DNA of 64,000 nucleotides from Mycolicibacterium thermoresistibile (GCF_900187065.1 NZ_LT906483.1:4216001-4280000); one strand, 5' to 3'; numbered from the stretch's first letter, positions 27,797 to 36,691 are shown. Notes: a model not told the origin generated them from the sequence alone. Made by a program: numbers and translations.

Positions 27797-28749
27797 CCGG
27801 CGGAACCGGATATGTGGGCACCCACACCGTGCGGGCCCTGCTGGCAGCGGGCCACCGGGTCCGCCTGCTGGTGACCGACTCCCCCACCGACACCGCCATC
27901 GCCCGCGGCCTGGCCGAATACGGTGAGGTCGACACGCTGCGCGGCGACGTCCGCGACGAACGGACCGTCAAGGAACTGCTGCACGACTGCGACGCGGTGT
28001 GGCACGCCGCCGGCGTGGTGGGCACCGACCGGCGGCGGGAACAACTGATGTGGGAGATCAACGCCTACGCCACCGAGCGGCTGCTGCGCACCGCCGTGGA
28101 CGCCGGGCTGGACCCGGTGGTGTCGGTGAGCAGCTACAGCGCACTGTTCCCGCCACCGAACGGGGTGATCGGCCCGGACACCCCGCCGGCCGCCGGCCGC
28201 AGTCCGTACGCCCAGACCAAGGCGTACGCCGACCGGGCCGCCCGGCGGCTGCAGGCCGACGGCGCGCCCGTCGTCGTCACCTATCCGTCCAGCGTGGTGG
28301 GCCGGGCGCTGCTGAGCGCACCCGGGGTGACCGAGCGGGGGTGGGCGCCGATGGTGCGCTGGCGGGTCGCCCCGCGGATGCGCGGCGGCATGCAGATGGT
28401 CGACGTCCGCGACGTCGCCGAGGTGCACGCCCGGCTGATGCAGCCGGGCCGCGGCCCGCACCGCTACATCTGCGGCGGCGTCATGCTCACCTTCGACGAG
28501 ATGATCTCCGCTCTGGAGTCCGGGCTCGGCCGTCGGATCCGGCGGATCCCGGTGACCCCGGCGGTGTTCCGCGCCTTCGGCCGGTTGTCGGACGCGGTCG
28601 GTCAGGTGGTGCCGGTCGGGGACGGTCTCAGCTACGAGGCTGCGATGCTGCTCACCGCCGCCACCCCCACCGACGATTCGGCGACCCGGCGCGACCTGGA
28701 CATCAGCTGGCGGTCACCGGTCGAGGCGATCCGCGAGTCGTTCGGCTGA
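27781..28749 (+). CDS. NAD-dependent epimerase/dehydratase-like (extended SDR)
   Basis: A 322-aa extended SDR. The N-terminal Rossmann motif is TGGTGYVGTHTVRALL and the catalytic YxxxK appears as SPYAQTKAYADRAARRL. Extended SDRs include 3beta-hydroxysteroid dehydrogenases, and the first 16 bp of the gene lie within the end of fadD17, so a sterol role is plausible but unproven. M. tuberculosis has PE_PGRS genes after fadD17, so this neighbour is not in that order there. An upstream in-frame ATG at 27646 lies inside fadD17 and was rejected. Confidence 0.82.
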   Translation: MRIAVTGGTGYVGTHTVRALLAAGHRVRLLVTDSPTDTAIARGLAEYGEVDTLRGDVRDERTVKELLHDCDAVWHAAGVVGTDRRREQLMWEINAYATERLLRTAVDAGLDPVVSVSSYSALFPPPNGVIGPDTPPAAGRSPYAQTKAYADRAARRLQADGAPVVVTYPSSVVGRALLSAPGVTERGWAPMVRWRVAPRMRGGMQMVDVRDVAEVHARLMQPGRGPHRYICGGVMLTFDEMISALESGLGRRIRRIPVTPAVFRAFGRLSDAVGQVVPVGDGLSYEAAMLLTAATPTDDSATRRDLDISWRSPVEAIRESFG

Positions 28750-28762
28750 TCCCCGGGAAGCC

Positions 28763-28781
28763 GACGGGAGATGCTCCCGTC
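28763..28781. terminator. hairpin between converging genes
   Basis: GACGGGAG (28763-28770) and CTCCCGTC (28774-28781) form a perfect 8-bp stem with a 3-nt loop in the 30-bp gap between the epimerase gene and the end of ctaD. It probably terminates both transcripts. There is no clear U-tract, so the call rests on position. Confidence 0.45.
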
Positions 28782-30528
28782 AGGTCCGGACGTTCTGGTC
28801 GTCCAGCCGGGTGACGTCGCCGTCGTCCGGACCGTGGGACCGGCCGATGTGGGCCTCGGCCCGCATCCGCTCGATCATGTGCGGATAGTGCAGCTCGAAC
28901 GCCGGACGCTCGGAGCGGATCCGCGGCAGCTCGTAGAAGTTGTGCCGCGGCGGCGGGCAGGTGGTCGCCCACTCCAGCGAGTTGCCGTAACCCCACGGAT
29001 CGTCCACCGTCACCGGATCACCGTAACGCCAGCTCTTGAACACGTTCCAGATGAACGGCAGCATCGACGCGCCGAGGATGAACGCACCCACGCTGGACAC
29101 GATGTTGAGCTCGGTGAACCCGTCGGTGGGCAGGTAGTCGGCGTAACGCCGCGGCATGCCCTCGTTGCCCAGCCAGTGCTGCACCAGGAAGGTGACCCAG
29201 AACCCGATCAGGGTCAGCCAGAAGTGCAGTTTGCCGAGTTTCTCGTCGAGCATGCGGCCGGTCATCTTCGGGAACCAGAAGTACACACCGGCGAACGTGG
29301 CGAACACGATCGTGCCGAACAGCACGTAGTGGAAGTGCGCCACGACGAAGTAGGTGTCGTGGACGTGGAAGTCCAGCGGCGGGCTGGCCAGCAGGATGCC
29401 GGTGAGCCCACCGAGCAGGAACGTCACGATGAACCCGACCGAGAACAGCATCGGCGTCTCGAACGTCAGCTGCCCCTTCCACATGGTGCCGATCCAGTTG
29501 AAGAACTTGATCCCGGTCGGCACCGCGATCAGATAGGTGGTGAACGCGAAGAACGGCAGCAGCACGGCGCCGGTGGCGAACATGTGGTGCGCCCACACCA
29601 CCATGGACAGGGCCGCGATGCCGATGGTGGCGTAGATCAGCGTGGTGTAGCCGAAGATCGGTTTGCGGCTGAACACCGGGAAGATCTCGCTGACGATGCC
29701 GAAGAACGGCAGCGCGATGATGTACACCTCGGGATGCCCGAAGAACCAGAACAGGTGCTGGTAGAGCAACGCCCCGCCGTTGGCCGGGTCGTAGATGTGC
29801 GCGCCGACGATGCGGTCGGCCGCCAGGCCCAGCAGCGCGGCGGTCAACAGCGGGAACACCAACAGCACCAGGATCGAGGTGACCAGGATGTTCCAGGTGA
29901 AGATCGGCATCCGGAACATGGTCATGCCCGGGGCGCGCATGCACACCACGGTGGTGATCATGTTGACCGCACCGAGGATGGTGCCCAGACCGGCGACTGC
30001 CAGCCCGAAGATCCACAGGTTGCCGCCCACCCCCGGCGAGTACAGCGAATGGCTCAACGGGGCGTAGGCGGTCCAGCCGAAGTCCGCCGCGCCACCCGGG
30101 GTGAAGAAACCGCCCATCGCGACCAATGCGCCGAACAGGAACAACCAGTAGCTCAACGCGTTGAGCCGGGGGAACGCCACGTCCGGCGCGCCGATGTGCA
30201 GCGGCAGCACCAGGTTGGCGAACCCGAACACGATCGGTGTCGCATAGAACAGCAGCATCACCGTGCCGTGCATGGTGAACAGCTGGTTGTACTGCTCATT
30301 GGACAGGAACTGCAGCCCCGGCGCGGTCAGCTCGGCCCGCATGAGCAGCGCCATCAGCCCGCCGATGAAGAAGAAGACGAAGCAGGTGACGACGTACATG
30401 ATCCCGATCAGCTTGTGATCGGTGGTCGAGATCAGCCTGTAGATCAGATTGCCGCGAGGGCCCATCCGATCCGGGAACGGACGGCGCACCTCCAGCTGTG
30501 TGACCTGTGCCGGCGCTTCTGCGGTCAT
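28780..30528 (-). CDS. ctaD: cytochrome c oxidase subunit I (CtaD)
   Basis: A 582-aa heme-copper oxidase subunit I with twelve expected transmembrane helices. The ligand histidines appear in TMHGTVML (helix II), in FGHPEVYIIALP with the cross-linked His-Tyr of Cu(B), in VVWAHHMFATG, and in VVAHFHYVLFG (helix X). It should form the aa3 oxidase with subunits II-III encoded elsewhere. The other mycobacteria I know carry ctaD outside the sterol locus, so this may be a second copy or a translocated one. No other oxidase gene is adjacent. Confidence 0.95.
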   Translation of the reverse strand: MTAEAPAQVTQLEVRRPFPDRMGPRGNLIYRLISTTDHKLIGIMYVVTCFVFFFIGGLMALLMRAELTAPGLQFLSNEQYNQLFTMHGTVMLLFYATPIVFGFANLVLPLHIGAPDVAFPRLNALSYWLFLFGALVAMGGFFTPGGAADFGWTAYAPLSHSLYSPGVGGNLWIFGLAVAGLGTILGAVNMITTVVCMRAPGMTMFRMPIFTWNILVTSILVLLVFPLLTAALLGLAADRIVGAHIYDPANGGALLYQHLFWFFGHPEVYIIALPFFGIVSEIFPVFSRKPIFGYTTLIYATIGIAALSMVVWAHHMFATGAVLLPFFAFTTYLIAVPTGIKFFNWIGTMWKGQLTFETPMLFSVGFIVTFLLGGLTGILLASPPLDFHVHDTYFVVAHFHYVLFGTIVFATFAGVYFWFPKMTGRMLDEKLGKLHFWLTLIGFWVTFLVQHWLGNEGMPRRYADYLPTDGFTELNIVSSVGAFILGASMLPFIWNVFKSWRYGDPVTVDDPWGYGNSLEWATTCPPPRHNFYELPRIRSERPAFELHYPHMIERMRAEAHIGRSHGPDDGDVTRLDDQNVRT

Positions 30529-30646
30529 GGGACCCCCAGTCGACCTGTGTGACGTGGCTTACCACAGATGGTATGCCGCGCCGGCGTCACAAGGGAAGGA
30601 ACCGGGAAAGCGCTGCTCAGGCCCCGTGAAACCGGATCGGGTCCGG

Positions 30647-31768
30647 TCAGCCGTCCCGGATGGTGTCGAGGCGGCGGGTGGCCTCCTCGAATTCGGCGAC
30701 GAGGTCGGCGATGATGTCGCCCACCGGTCGGATCTCGTTCATCCGGCCGACGATCTGCCCCACCGGCATCGCCACCGTGGTCGGATCGGTGGAGTAGTTC
30801 ATCCGCTGATGAGCCTCGCTGACCAGGATGTTCTGCAGCGGCATCGGCAGCGGTTCCGGCGCGTCCGGGGCATCCCAGGCGTCGGTCCAGCGGCTCTTGA
30901 GCAGCCGGGCCGGCTTACCGGTGTAGATGCGCCGCCGCACGGTGTCGGCCGAGGTCGCGTCGAGCAGCGCCTGCTGGATCGTGGAGATGCCGGACTCCCG
31001 GCGCACCCCCAGGTCGTACTCTGCGGAGGTCAGGAACGCCGATCCCATCCACACGCCCTGCGCACCCAGCGCCAGCGCCGCGGCGACCTGTCGGCCGGTA
31101 CCGATACCCCCGGCGGCCAGCACCGGGACCTGATCGCCGACCGCGTCGACGATCTCCGGCCACAGCACCACCGAGCCGATCTCGCCGGTGTGCCCGCCGG
31201 CCTCATGTCCTTGCGCGACAACGATGTCCACACCGTTGTCGACATGCCGCTGCGCGTGTTTGGCACTGCCGGCGAGCGCGGCGACCGGCACCCCCGCCTT
31301 GTGCACCCGCTCGATCACATCGGTGGGCGGCGAGCCCAGCGCGTTGGCGATCAGCTTGATCGGATGCTTGAGCGCCACATCGACGTGGCTGCGGGCCACC
31401 GAGTGCAGCCAGCCCAGCACGCCCTCATTGCGCTGCTGATCCTCCGAGAGCGGCGGCACGCCCAACTCGGTGAGCGTCTTGTTGACGAAGTCGCGGTGGC
31501 CCTGCGGGATGAGCTTGTCGATGTCCACCGCGCTGCCCTCGGTGGGCACCTTGGCCGGCATCACCACGTCGACCCCGTAGGGCAGGCCGTCGGTGTTGTC
31601 GTCCATCCAGCACAGGACGTTCTCCAGGTCGTCGGGGTCGTTGAACCGCACGCAGCCCAACACACCCAGCCCCCCGGCCCGGCTCACCGCCGCGGCGACC
31701 TTCTCCGACGGGGTGAACACGAAGATCGGGTAGCGGATCCCGAAGCGCTCGCACAGTTCGGTGCGCAT
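30647..31768 (-). CDS. NAD(P)H-dependent flavin oxidoreductase (nitronate monooxygenase family)
   Basis: A 373-aa TIM-barrel FMN enzyme of the 2-nitropropane-dioxygenase-like family. The flavin phosphate site is seen in VAQGHEAGGHTGEI and AAGGIGTGRQVAAALALGA (listed here as two separate landmarks). Related proteins include enoyl reductases acting on CoA or ACP substrates, so a sterol-acyl reductase role is possible. It starts 4 bp after fadD19 on the same strand and shares its KstR promoter. The start at 31768 excludes a long overlap with fadD19. Confidence 0.88.
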   Translation of the reverse strand: MRTELCERFGIRYPIFVFTPSEKVAAAVSRAGGLGVLGCVRFNDPDDLENVLCWMDDNTDGLPYGVDVVMPAKVPTEGSAVDIDKLIPQGHRDFVNKTLTELGVPPLSEDQQRNEGVLGWLHSVARSHVDVALKHPIKLIANALGSPPTDVIERVHKAGVPVAALAGSAKHAQRHVDNGVDIVVAQGHEAGGHTGEIGSVVLWPEIVDAVGDQVPVLAAGGIGTGRQVAAALALGAQGVWMGSAFLTSAEYDLGVRRESGISTIQQALLDATSADTVRRRIYTGKPARLLKSRWTDAWDAPDAPEPLPMPLQNILVSEAHQRMNYSTDPTTVAMPVGQIVGRMNEIRPVGDIIADLVAEFEEATRRLDTIRDG

Positions 31769-31772
31769 CTGA

Positions 31773-33425
31773 CTACTTCGCTCCTCCACCGGCGCCGGCG
31801 TGGCTGCTGTGCACCTCGTCCGGCTCGCGGGCCTCGGTCTGTTCCTTCGCCCAGCGGTAATCCGGCTTGCCGGCCGGGGTGCGCTGAATCTCGTCGACCC
31901 ACCAGATCTTGCGCGGCACCTTGTATCCGGCGATCTCCTGGCGCACGAACGCGTCCAGATCGGCCAGGGTCGGGTTGGTGCCGGGCCGGCGCTGCACCAC
32001 GGCGGCCACGCACTGGCCGAAGCGTTCGTCGGGCACGCCGACCACCAGCGCGTCGAACACGTCGGGATGGCCCTTGAGCGCACCCTCGACCTCTTCGGGG
32101 TAGATCTTCTCGCCGCCGCTGTTGATCGACTGTGAACCGCGGCCCAGCATCGTCACAGTGCCGTCGGCCTCGACCGTGGCCCAGTCGCCCGGGATCGCAT
32201 AGCGCACCCCGTTGATGGTCTTGAACGTCTCGGCGGTCTTCTTCTCGTCCTTGTAGTAACCCAGCGGGATGTGGCCGCGTTTGGCGATCAGGCCGCGCAC
32301 CCCGGAGCCGGGCTTGACCTCGTTGCCGTCCTCGTCGAGCACCACGACGTTCTTGTCGATGGTGACCCGCGGACCACCGGTGTGGGTCTGCCCCTTGGTG
32401 ACCACACTCGAACCGCCGAACCCGGTCTCCGAGGAGCCGATCGAGTCGGTGATGATCCGGTTCGGCAGCAGTTCGAGCAGCTGATCCTTGAGGCTCGGCG
32501 AGAACAGTGCCGCGGTGCTGGCCAGCAGGAACAGATTCGACAGGTCGTAGTTCGCGCCCGGCGCGGTGAGCGCGTCGACCAGCGGCCGGGCCATCGCGTC
32601 GCCGGTGAAGAACAACAGGTTGACCTTGTGCTTCTCACAGGTCCGCCACACCTCGGCCGGGTCGAACTCCGGCGCGAGCACCACGGTGCCGCCACCGAAC
32701 AACGCCATCCAGGTCGCCGACTGGGTGGCACCGTGGATCATCGGCGGGATCGGGTAGCGGACCATCGGCGGGTTCTCCTTGGCCTGCCTGGCGTGGTCGT
32801 ACTCGTCGGCCACGTACTCGCCGGTGGCGAAGTCGATGCCGCCCAGCAGCACCCGGTAGATGTCCTCGTGGCGCCACATCACGCCCTTGGGGAAGCCGGT
32901 GGTGCCGCCGGTGTAGAGCAGATAGATGTCGTCGGCGCTGCGCGGGCCGAAGTCCCGCTCGGGCGAGCCCTGGGCCAGCGCGGCCTCGAACTCCACCCCG
33001 CCGTAGCGCTGGTAGTCCAGATCGCTGCCGTCCTCGATGACCACGATGGTCTTGACCTTCGGAGTCTCCGGCAGCACATTGGCCACCCGGTCGCTGTACT
33101 GACGTTCGTGGACGAGCGCGACCATGTCGGAGTTGTCGAACAGGTAGCGCAACTCGGCCTCGACGTAGCGGAAGTTGACGTTGACCGCGATGGCGCCGGC
33201 CTTCACACAGGCCAGGGCGGCGACCACGATCTCGTTGCGGTTCCGGCAGTACAGGCCGACCTTGTCATCCTTCCGCACCCCCTGGTCCAGGAGGTAGTGC
33301 GCCAGCCGGTTGGCCTTTTCCTCCAGTTGGGCGTAGGTCAGTTGATCGTCGCCACAGATCAGCGCGACGCGGTCGGGAACGGCATCGATTGCGTGCTCGG
33401 TGAGGTCGGCGATGTTGAGGGCCAC
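31773..33425 (-). CDS. fadD19: FadD19 steroid-26-oyl-CoA synthetase
   Basis: A 550-aa AMP-forming acyl-CoA synthetase that activates the C26/C27 carboxylate of cholestenone-type sterols, and in Rhodococcus is needed for C24-branched sterols. The AMP motif LLYTGGTTGFPKGVMWRHED is near residue 176, TDSIGSSETG and GRGSQSINSGGEKIYPEEVE follow. GTG start at 33425, 11 bp from a perfect KstR box. Size and position match Rv3515c. Confidence 0.95.
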   Translation of the reverse strand: MALNIADLTEHAIDAVPDRVALICGDDQLTYAQLEEKANRLAHYLLDQGVRKDDKVGLYCRNRNEIVVAALACVKAGAIAVNVNFRYVEAELRYLFDNSDMVALVHERQYSDRVANVLPETPKVKTIVVIEDGSDLDYQRYGGVEFEAALAQGSPERDFGPRSADDIYLLYTGGTTGFPKGVMWRHEDIYRVLLGGIDFATGEYVADEYDHARQAKENPPMVRYPIPPMIHGATQSATWMALFGGGTVVLAPEFDPAEVWRTCEKHKVNLLFFTGDAMARPLVDALTAPGANYDLSNLFLLASTAALFSPSLKDQLLELLPNRIITDSIGSSETGFGGSSVVTKGQTHTGGPRVTIDKNVVVLDEDGNEVKPGSGVRGLIAKRGHIPLGYYKDEKKTAETFKTINGVRYAIPGDWATVEADGTVTMLGRGSQSINSGGEKIYPEEVEGALKGHPDVFDALVVGVPDERFGQCVAAVVQRRPGTNPTLADLDAFVRQEIAGYKVPRKIWWVDEIQRTPAGKPDYRWAKEQTEAREPDEVHSSHAGAGGGAK

Positions 33426-33435
33426 GCACCCAAAT

Positions 33436-33449
33436 TAGAACGTGTTACA
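33436..33449. promoter_or_regulatory. KstR box between fadD19 and echA19
   Basis: TAGAACGTGTTACA, a perfect match, lies 11 bp upstream of fadD19 and 47 bp upstream of echA19. A shared operator for the divergent pair. Confidence 0.88.
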
Positions 33450-33495
33450 TTTTCTGACAAGTCGCTGACTCGAGCGCAGGAAGGTGGACCAACCC

Positions 33496-34296
33496 GTGAG
33501 CGCACTCGGATCGCAGCCGCACGCTCTCATCGAGCAACGCGGCCACACGCTGATCCTGACACTGAACCGGCCCGAAGCGCGCAACGCGCTGTCGACCGAG
33601 ATGCTCGCCACCATGGTCGAGGCCTGGGACCGTGTCGACAACGACCCGGAGATCCGGACGTGCATCCTCACCGGCGCGGGCGGTTACTTCTGCTCCGGCA
33701 TGGACCTCAAGGCCGCGACGGCCAGGCCGCCCGGCGACTCGTTCAAGGACGGCAGCTACGACCCGTCGACGATCCCCGCGCTGCTCAAGGGCCGGCGGCT
33801 GACCAAACCGCTGATCGCCGCGGTCGAGGGTCCGGCCATCGCCGGCGGCACCGAGATCCTGCAGGGCACCGACATCCGCATCGCCGGGGAGAGCGCGAAA
33901 TTCGGGATCTCCGAAGCGAAGTGGAGCCTGTATCCGATGGGTGGGTCGGCCGTGCGGCTGGTGCGCCAGATCCCCTACACCATCGCCGCGGATCTGCTGC
34001 TGACCGGCCGGCACATCACCGCCGCCGAGGCCAAGGAGATCGGGCTGATCGGCTACGTCGTGCCGGACGGCACCGCGCTGGACAAGGCGCTGGAGATCGC
34101 CGAGGTGATCAACAACAACGGTCCGCTGGCCGTGCAGGCGATCCTGCGGTCGATCCGGGAGACCGAGGGCCTGCCGGAGAACGAGGCGTTCAAGATCGAC
34201 ACCAAGATCGGCATCGAGGTGTTCCTCTCCGAGGACGCCAAGGAGGGCCCGCGGGCGTTCAAGGAGAAGCGCAAGCCGGTCTTCAAGATGAAGTAA
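33496..34296 (+). CDS. echA19: EchA19 enoyl-CoA hydratase
   Basis: A 266-aa crotonase-fold enoyl-CoA hydratase (Rv3516 type) that hydrates unsaturated sterol side-chain CoA thioesters. The oxyanion regions YFCSGMDLKAAT (near 60) and EGPAIAGGTEILQGTD (near 115) are present, and the catalytic Glu sits in ISEAKWSLYPMGG. I prefer the GTG at 33496 to 33484 since AGGAAGG lies at correct distance and the length matches the known protein. Divergent from fadD19. Confidence 0.93.
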   Translation: MSALGSQPHALIEQRGHTLILTLNRPEARNALSTEMLATMVEAWDRVDNDPEIRTCILTGAGGYFCSGMDLKAATARPPGDSFKDGSYDPSTIPALLKGRRLTKPLIAAVEGPAIAGGTEILQGTDIRIAGESAKFGISEAKWSLYPMGGSAVRLVRQIPYTIAADLLLTGRHITAAEAKEIGLIGYVVPDGTALDKALEIAEVINNNGPLAVQAILRSIRETEGLPENEAFKIDTKIGIEVFLSEDAKEGPRAFKEKRKPVFKMK

Positions 34297-34360
34297 CCGC
34301 GCACCCGACCGGATTACGTCCCTAGAGCCACTTCCCTTCCCATCCGCCCTTCCCTTGGGC

Positions 34361-34416
34361 CGAACGTGCATTCCGTGCGGTGATCCGGCGGATTTTCCGC
34401 ACGGAATGCACGTTCG
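34361..34416. repeat. palindrome B, left copy
   Basis: Perfect 20-bp inverted repeat, CGAACGTGCATTCCGTGCGG (34361-34380) and CCGCACGGAATGCACGTTCG (34397-34416), separated by 16 nt. Inside the loop, ATCCG-G-CGGAT forms a second small palindrome. It starts 64 bp after echA19 and ends 36 bp before the AbiEi/DUF559 start codon. Arm 2 recurs exactly at 35317-35336. Confidence 0.95.
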
Positions 34417-34452
34417 TGAGGGGGTGTCGGTGGCCGCTGGCACGCTCCGGCC

Positions 34453-35289
34453 ATGGGGCACCCGTTCATCGGCAGTGCGGCGCTGGCCGCGGGGCAGCTG
34501 ACGTCACACGCGCTGCGCAGCCGATTCGTCGCCGTCTACCGGGATGTCTACGTCCCCCGCGGAACCGAGATCACCGCGGAGGTCCGCGCCCGGTCGGCAT
34601 GGTTGTGGTCGCGGCGACGCGGTGTGGTGGCGGGTCAGTCCGCGGCCGCACTGCACGGCGCGAAATGGGTCGACCCGCGTCGCCCCGCTGAACTCCTCTG
34701 GCCGAACCGACGGCCGCCCGACGGCATCCGCACCTGGTCGGACCGGGTGACCGACCTCGAGATCGACGTCGTCGACGGCGTGCCGGTCACCACACCGGCG
34801 CGTACCGCACTCGACCTCGCCTGCCGGTATCCGCAGGACCGCGCCGTCGCGGCCATCGATGCGCTGGCCAATGCGACGCGTCTGAAGCTGGCCGACATCG
34901 AACTGATCGCCGAGCGGTTCCGCGGCCGTCGTGGAATCCGTGACGCCCGTGCGGTTCTCGACCTCGTCGACCCCGGAGCCGAGTCACCCAGGGAGACCCG
35001 GCTGCGGCTGTTGGTGATGCGCCACGGATTCCCCCGCCCGCAGACCCAGATCCCGATCCACGACGAATACGGCCGGCTCGTCGCGGTCGTGGACCTGGGC
35101 TGGGAGGACCTGAAGATCGCCATGGACTACGACGGTCATCACCACCGCGATCCGGACCGATTCAACCGGGACATCCGCCGCCACGACGAGATCACCGAAC
35201 TCGGCTGGACGCACCTCCGGGTGACGTCCCGGGACACCGACGGCGGTGTCATCCGGCAGTTGCAGACCGTCTGGGCCCGGCGAACGTGA
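34453..35289 (+). CDS. AbiEi-type plus DUF559 endonuclease-like protein (module B)
   Basis: A 278-aa paralogue in architecture of the protein at 6284-7237. Residues 1-40 (AAGQLTSHALRSRFVAVYRD) fit an AbiEi-type winged helix, and 40-170 an AbiEi C-domain-like region with TPARTALDLA. Residues 175-278 look like the DUF559/Vsr fold: E181 in SPRETRLR, D214 in VVDLGW, DYDGHHHR at 225-232. No toxin partner is adjacent. In M. tuberculosis an approximately 279-aa hypothetical (Rv3517) occupies the same slot between echA19 and cyp142; I suspect orthology but cannot confirm it. Its last codons (CGA ACG TGA) form the start of the right palindrome. Confidence 0.78.
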   Translation: MGHPFIGSAALAAGQLTSHALRSRFVAVYRDVYVPRGTEITAEVRARSAWLWSRRRGVVAGQSAAALHGAKWVDPRRPAELLWPNRRPPDGIRTWSDRVTDLEIDVVDGVPVTTPARTALDLACRYPQDRAVAAIDALANATRLKLADIELIAERFRGRRGIRDARAVLDLVDPGAESPRETRLRLLVMRHGFPRPQTQIPIHDEYGRLVAVVDLGWEDLKIAMDYDGHHHRDPDRFNRDIRRHDEITELGWTHLRVTSRDTDGGVIRQLQTVWARRT

Positions 35290-35336
35290 AACCGCTGCGG
35301 AAAACCGCGCCGCGCGCCGCACGGAATGCACGTTCG
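35281..35336. repeat. palindrome B, right copy (one arm degenerate)
   Basis: The downstream arm CCGCACGGAATGCACGTTCG (35317-35336) is identical at 20 of 20 bases to the left copy. The upstream arm (35281-35300) keeps CGAACGTG and TGCGG at its ends but differs in the middle, and the 16-nt spacing is preserved. The upstream arm covers the stop codon of the AbiEi/DUF559 gene. Confidence 0.9.
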
Positions 35337-35462
35337 CGAGGAGACGGCGCCGGTTGCGTGAAGTCCCCGAGTGTTCTCTCTTGACGCCCGAAATGCCGTT
35401 GATCCCGTATCGGTTTCACCGACTCCTTGCGATCGGCCCGATCCACGGTTTGCCGCGCACCG

Positions 35463-36665
35463 CTACGCCGACACCGGTTCGGTCGGGGTGAACACCACCG
35501 GCATGGCCTCCGGGCCGCTGACGAAGTTCGCCGGCCGCAGCGGCAGCGGGTCGTCGGAGGCCAGCCGCAGATCGGGCAGCCGCTGCAGCAGCCGGCGCAG
35601 CATCAGCGTCAGTTCCAGCCGGGCCAGCTGGTTGCCCAGGCAGAAATGGGTGCCGAAGCCGAACGCGATGTGCGGGTTGGGATCCCGGTCGATCCGGAAG
35701 TCATCGGGATTCTCGAAAACCGTCTCGTCGAAGTTGGCCGACTCGAACAGCAGCAGCATCTTCTCCCCCTTGCGCAGCTGGGTGCCGTGGAACTCGGTGT
35801 CGGCCGTCAGCGTGCGGCACATGTTCTTCACCGGGGAGGTCCAGCGCAGCATCTCCTCGATGGCGCCGGGCACCAGGTCCGGATCGTTCCGCAGCCGCTG
35901 CCACTGATCCGGGTGGCGCAACAGCTGTTCGACGCCGCCGGAGAGGGTGTGGCGGGTGGTCTCGTCACCGCCGATGAGGATCAGCAGCGTCTCGAAGACG
36001 ATCTCCTCGTCGCTCATCCGCTGCCCCTCGACCTCGGCGTTGATCAGGATGCTGAACAGGTCGTCGGTGGGCTCGGCGCGGCGCTTGCCGATGATCTCCA
36101 TCGTGTAGGCGGTGTAGCCGGCGAACGCGTCCATCACCGCCTGAACGGTCGCCTCGTCGGCGGTGGTGCTGAGGCCGGTCACCAGATCGTCGGACCATTT
36201 CAGCAGCTGACCGCGGTCCTCCGGCGCCACCCCGAGCATGTCGCCGATCACCGCCATCGGCAGCGGCGCGGCGATGTCGCGGACGAAATCGCACTCGCCG
36301 CGTTCACAGACGTTGTCGATCAGGGTGTCGCACAGGCGCGCGATCGAGTCCTCCCGGTCGCGCACCCGCTTGCGGGTGAAGCCGTGGTTGACGAGTTTGC
36401 GCCGGACCAGATGCTCGGGATCGTCCATGTCGATCATGTACGGCATCCCCGGATGTTCGGGCCGGATCCCGCCGGTGTTGGAGAACAGTTCCGGATTGCG
36501 TTCCGACTCGATGATCGCCTGATAGGTCGCGGCGGCGGCCAGGCCGTTGCGATCGCGAAAAACCGGCTGGTTCTGCCGCATCCACCGATACGCCGCACGG
36601 GCCGAGGCGCTGTCGGCGTAGAACCGACCGTCGGTGAGATCGATGTCGGGAGCGGTACTCGTCAT
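35463..36665 (-). CDS. cyp142: CYP142 steroid C26-monooxygenase
   Basis: A 400-aa cytochrome P450 that oxidises C26/27 of cholest-4-en-3-one or cholesterol, partly redundant with Cyp125. The I-helix threonine region LLILIGGDETTRHTL and the heme loop FGFGTHFCLGNQLARLEL with its cysteine ligand are present. The ATG at 36665 follows GGAGGCTAATC. Size and position match Rv3518c. Confidence 0.95.
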   Translation of the reverse strand: MTSTAPDIDLTDGRFYADSASARAAYRWMRQNQPVFRDRNGLAAAATYQAIIESERNPELFSNTGGIRPEHPGMPYMIDMDDPEHLVRRKLVNHGFTRKRVRDREDSIARLCDTLIDNVCERGECDFVRDIAAPLPMAVIGDMLGVAPEDRGQLLKWSDDLVTGLSTTADEATVQAVMDAFAGYTAYTMEIIGKRRAEPTDDLFSILINAEVEGQRMSDEEIVFETLLILIGGDETTRHTLSGGVEQLLRHPDQWQRLRNDPDLVPGAIEEMLRWTSPVKNMCRTLTADTEFHGTQLRKGEKMLLLFESANFDETVFENPDDFRIDRDPNPHIAFGFGTHFCLGNQLARLELTLMLRRLLQRLPDLRLASDDPLPLRPANFVSGPEAMPVVFTPTEPVSA

Positions 36666-36677
36666 CTGATTAGCCTC

Positions 36678-36691
36678 CGGAACGGATTACA
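36678..36691. promoter_or_regulatory. degenerate KstR-like box, cyp142 / Rv3519-like gene
   Basis: CGGAACGGATTACA matches TNNAACNNGTTNNA at all but two fixed positions (first base and the G of GTT). It is centred in the divergent gap between cyp142 and the ADC-like gene, where a KstR site would be expected, so it is reported as a weak site. Confidence 0.4.
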
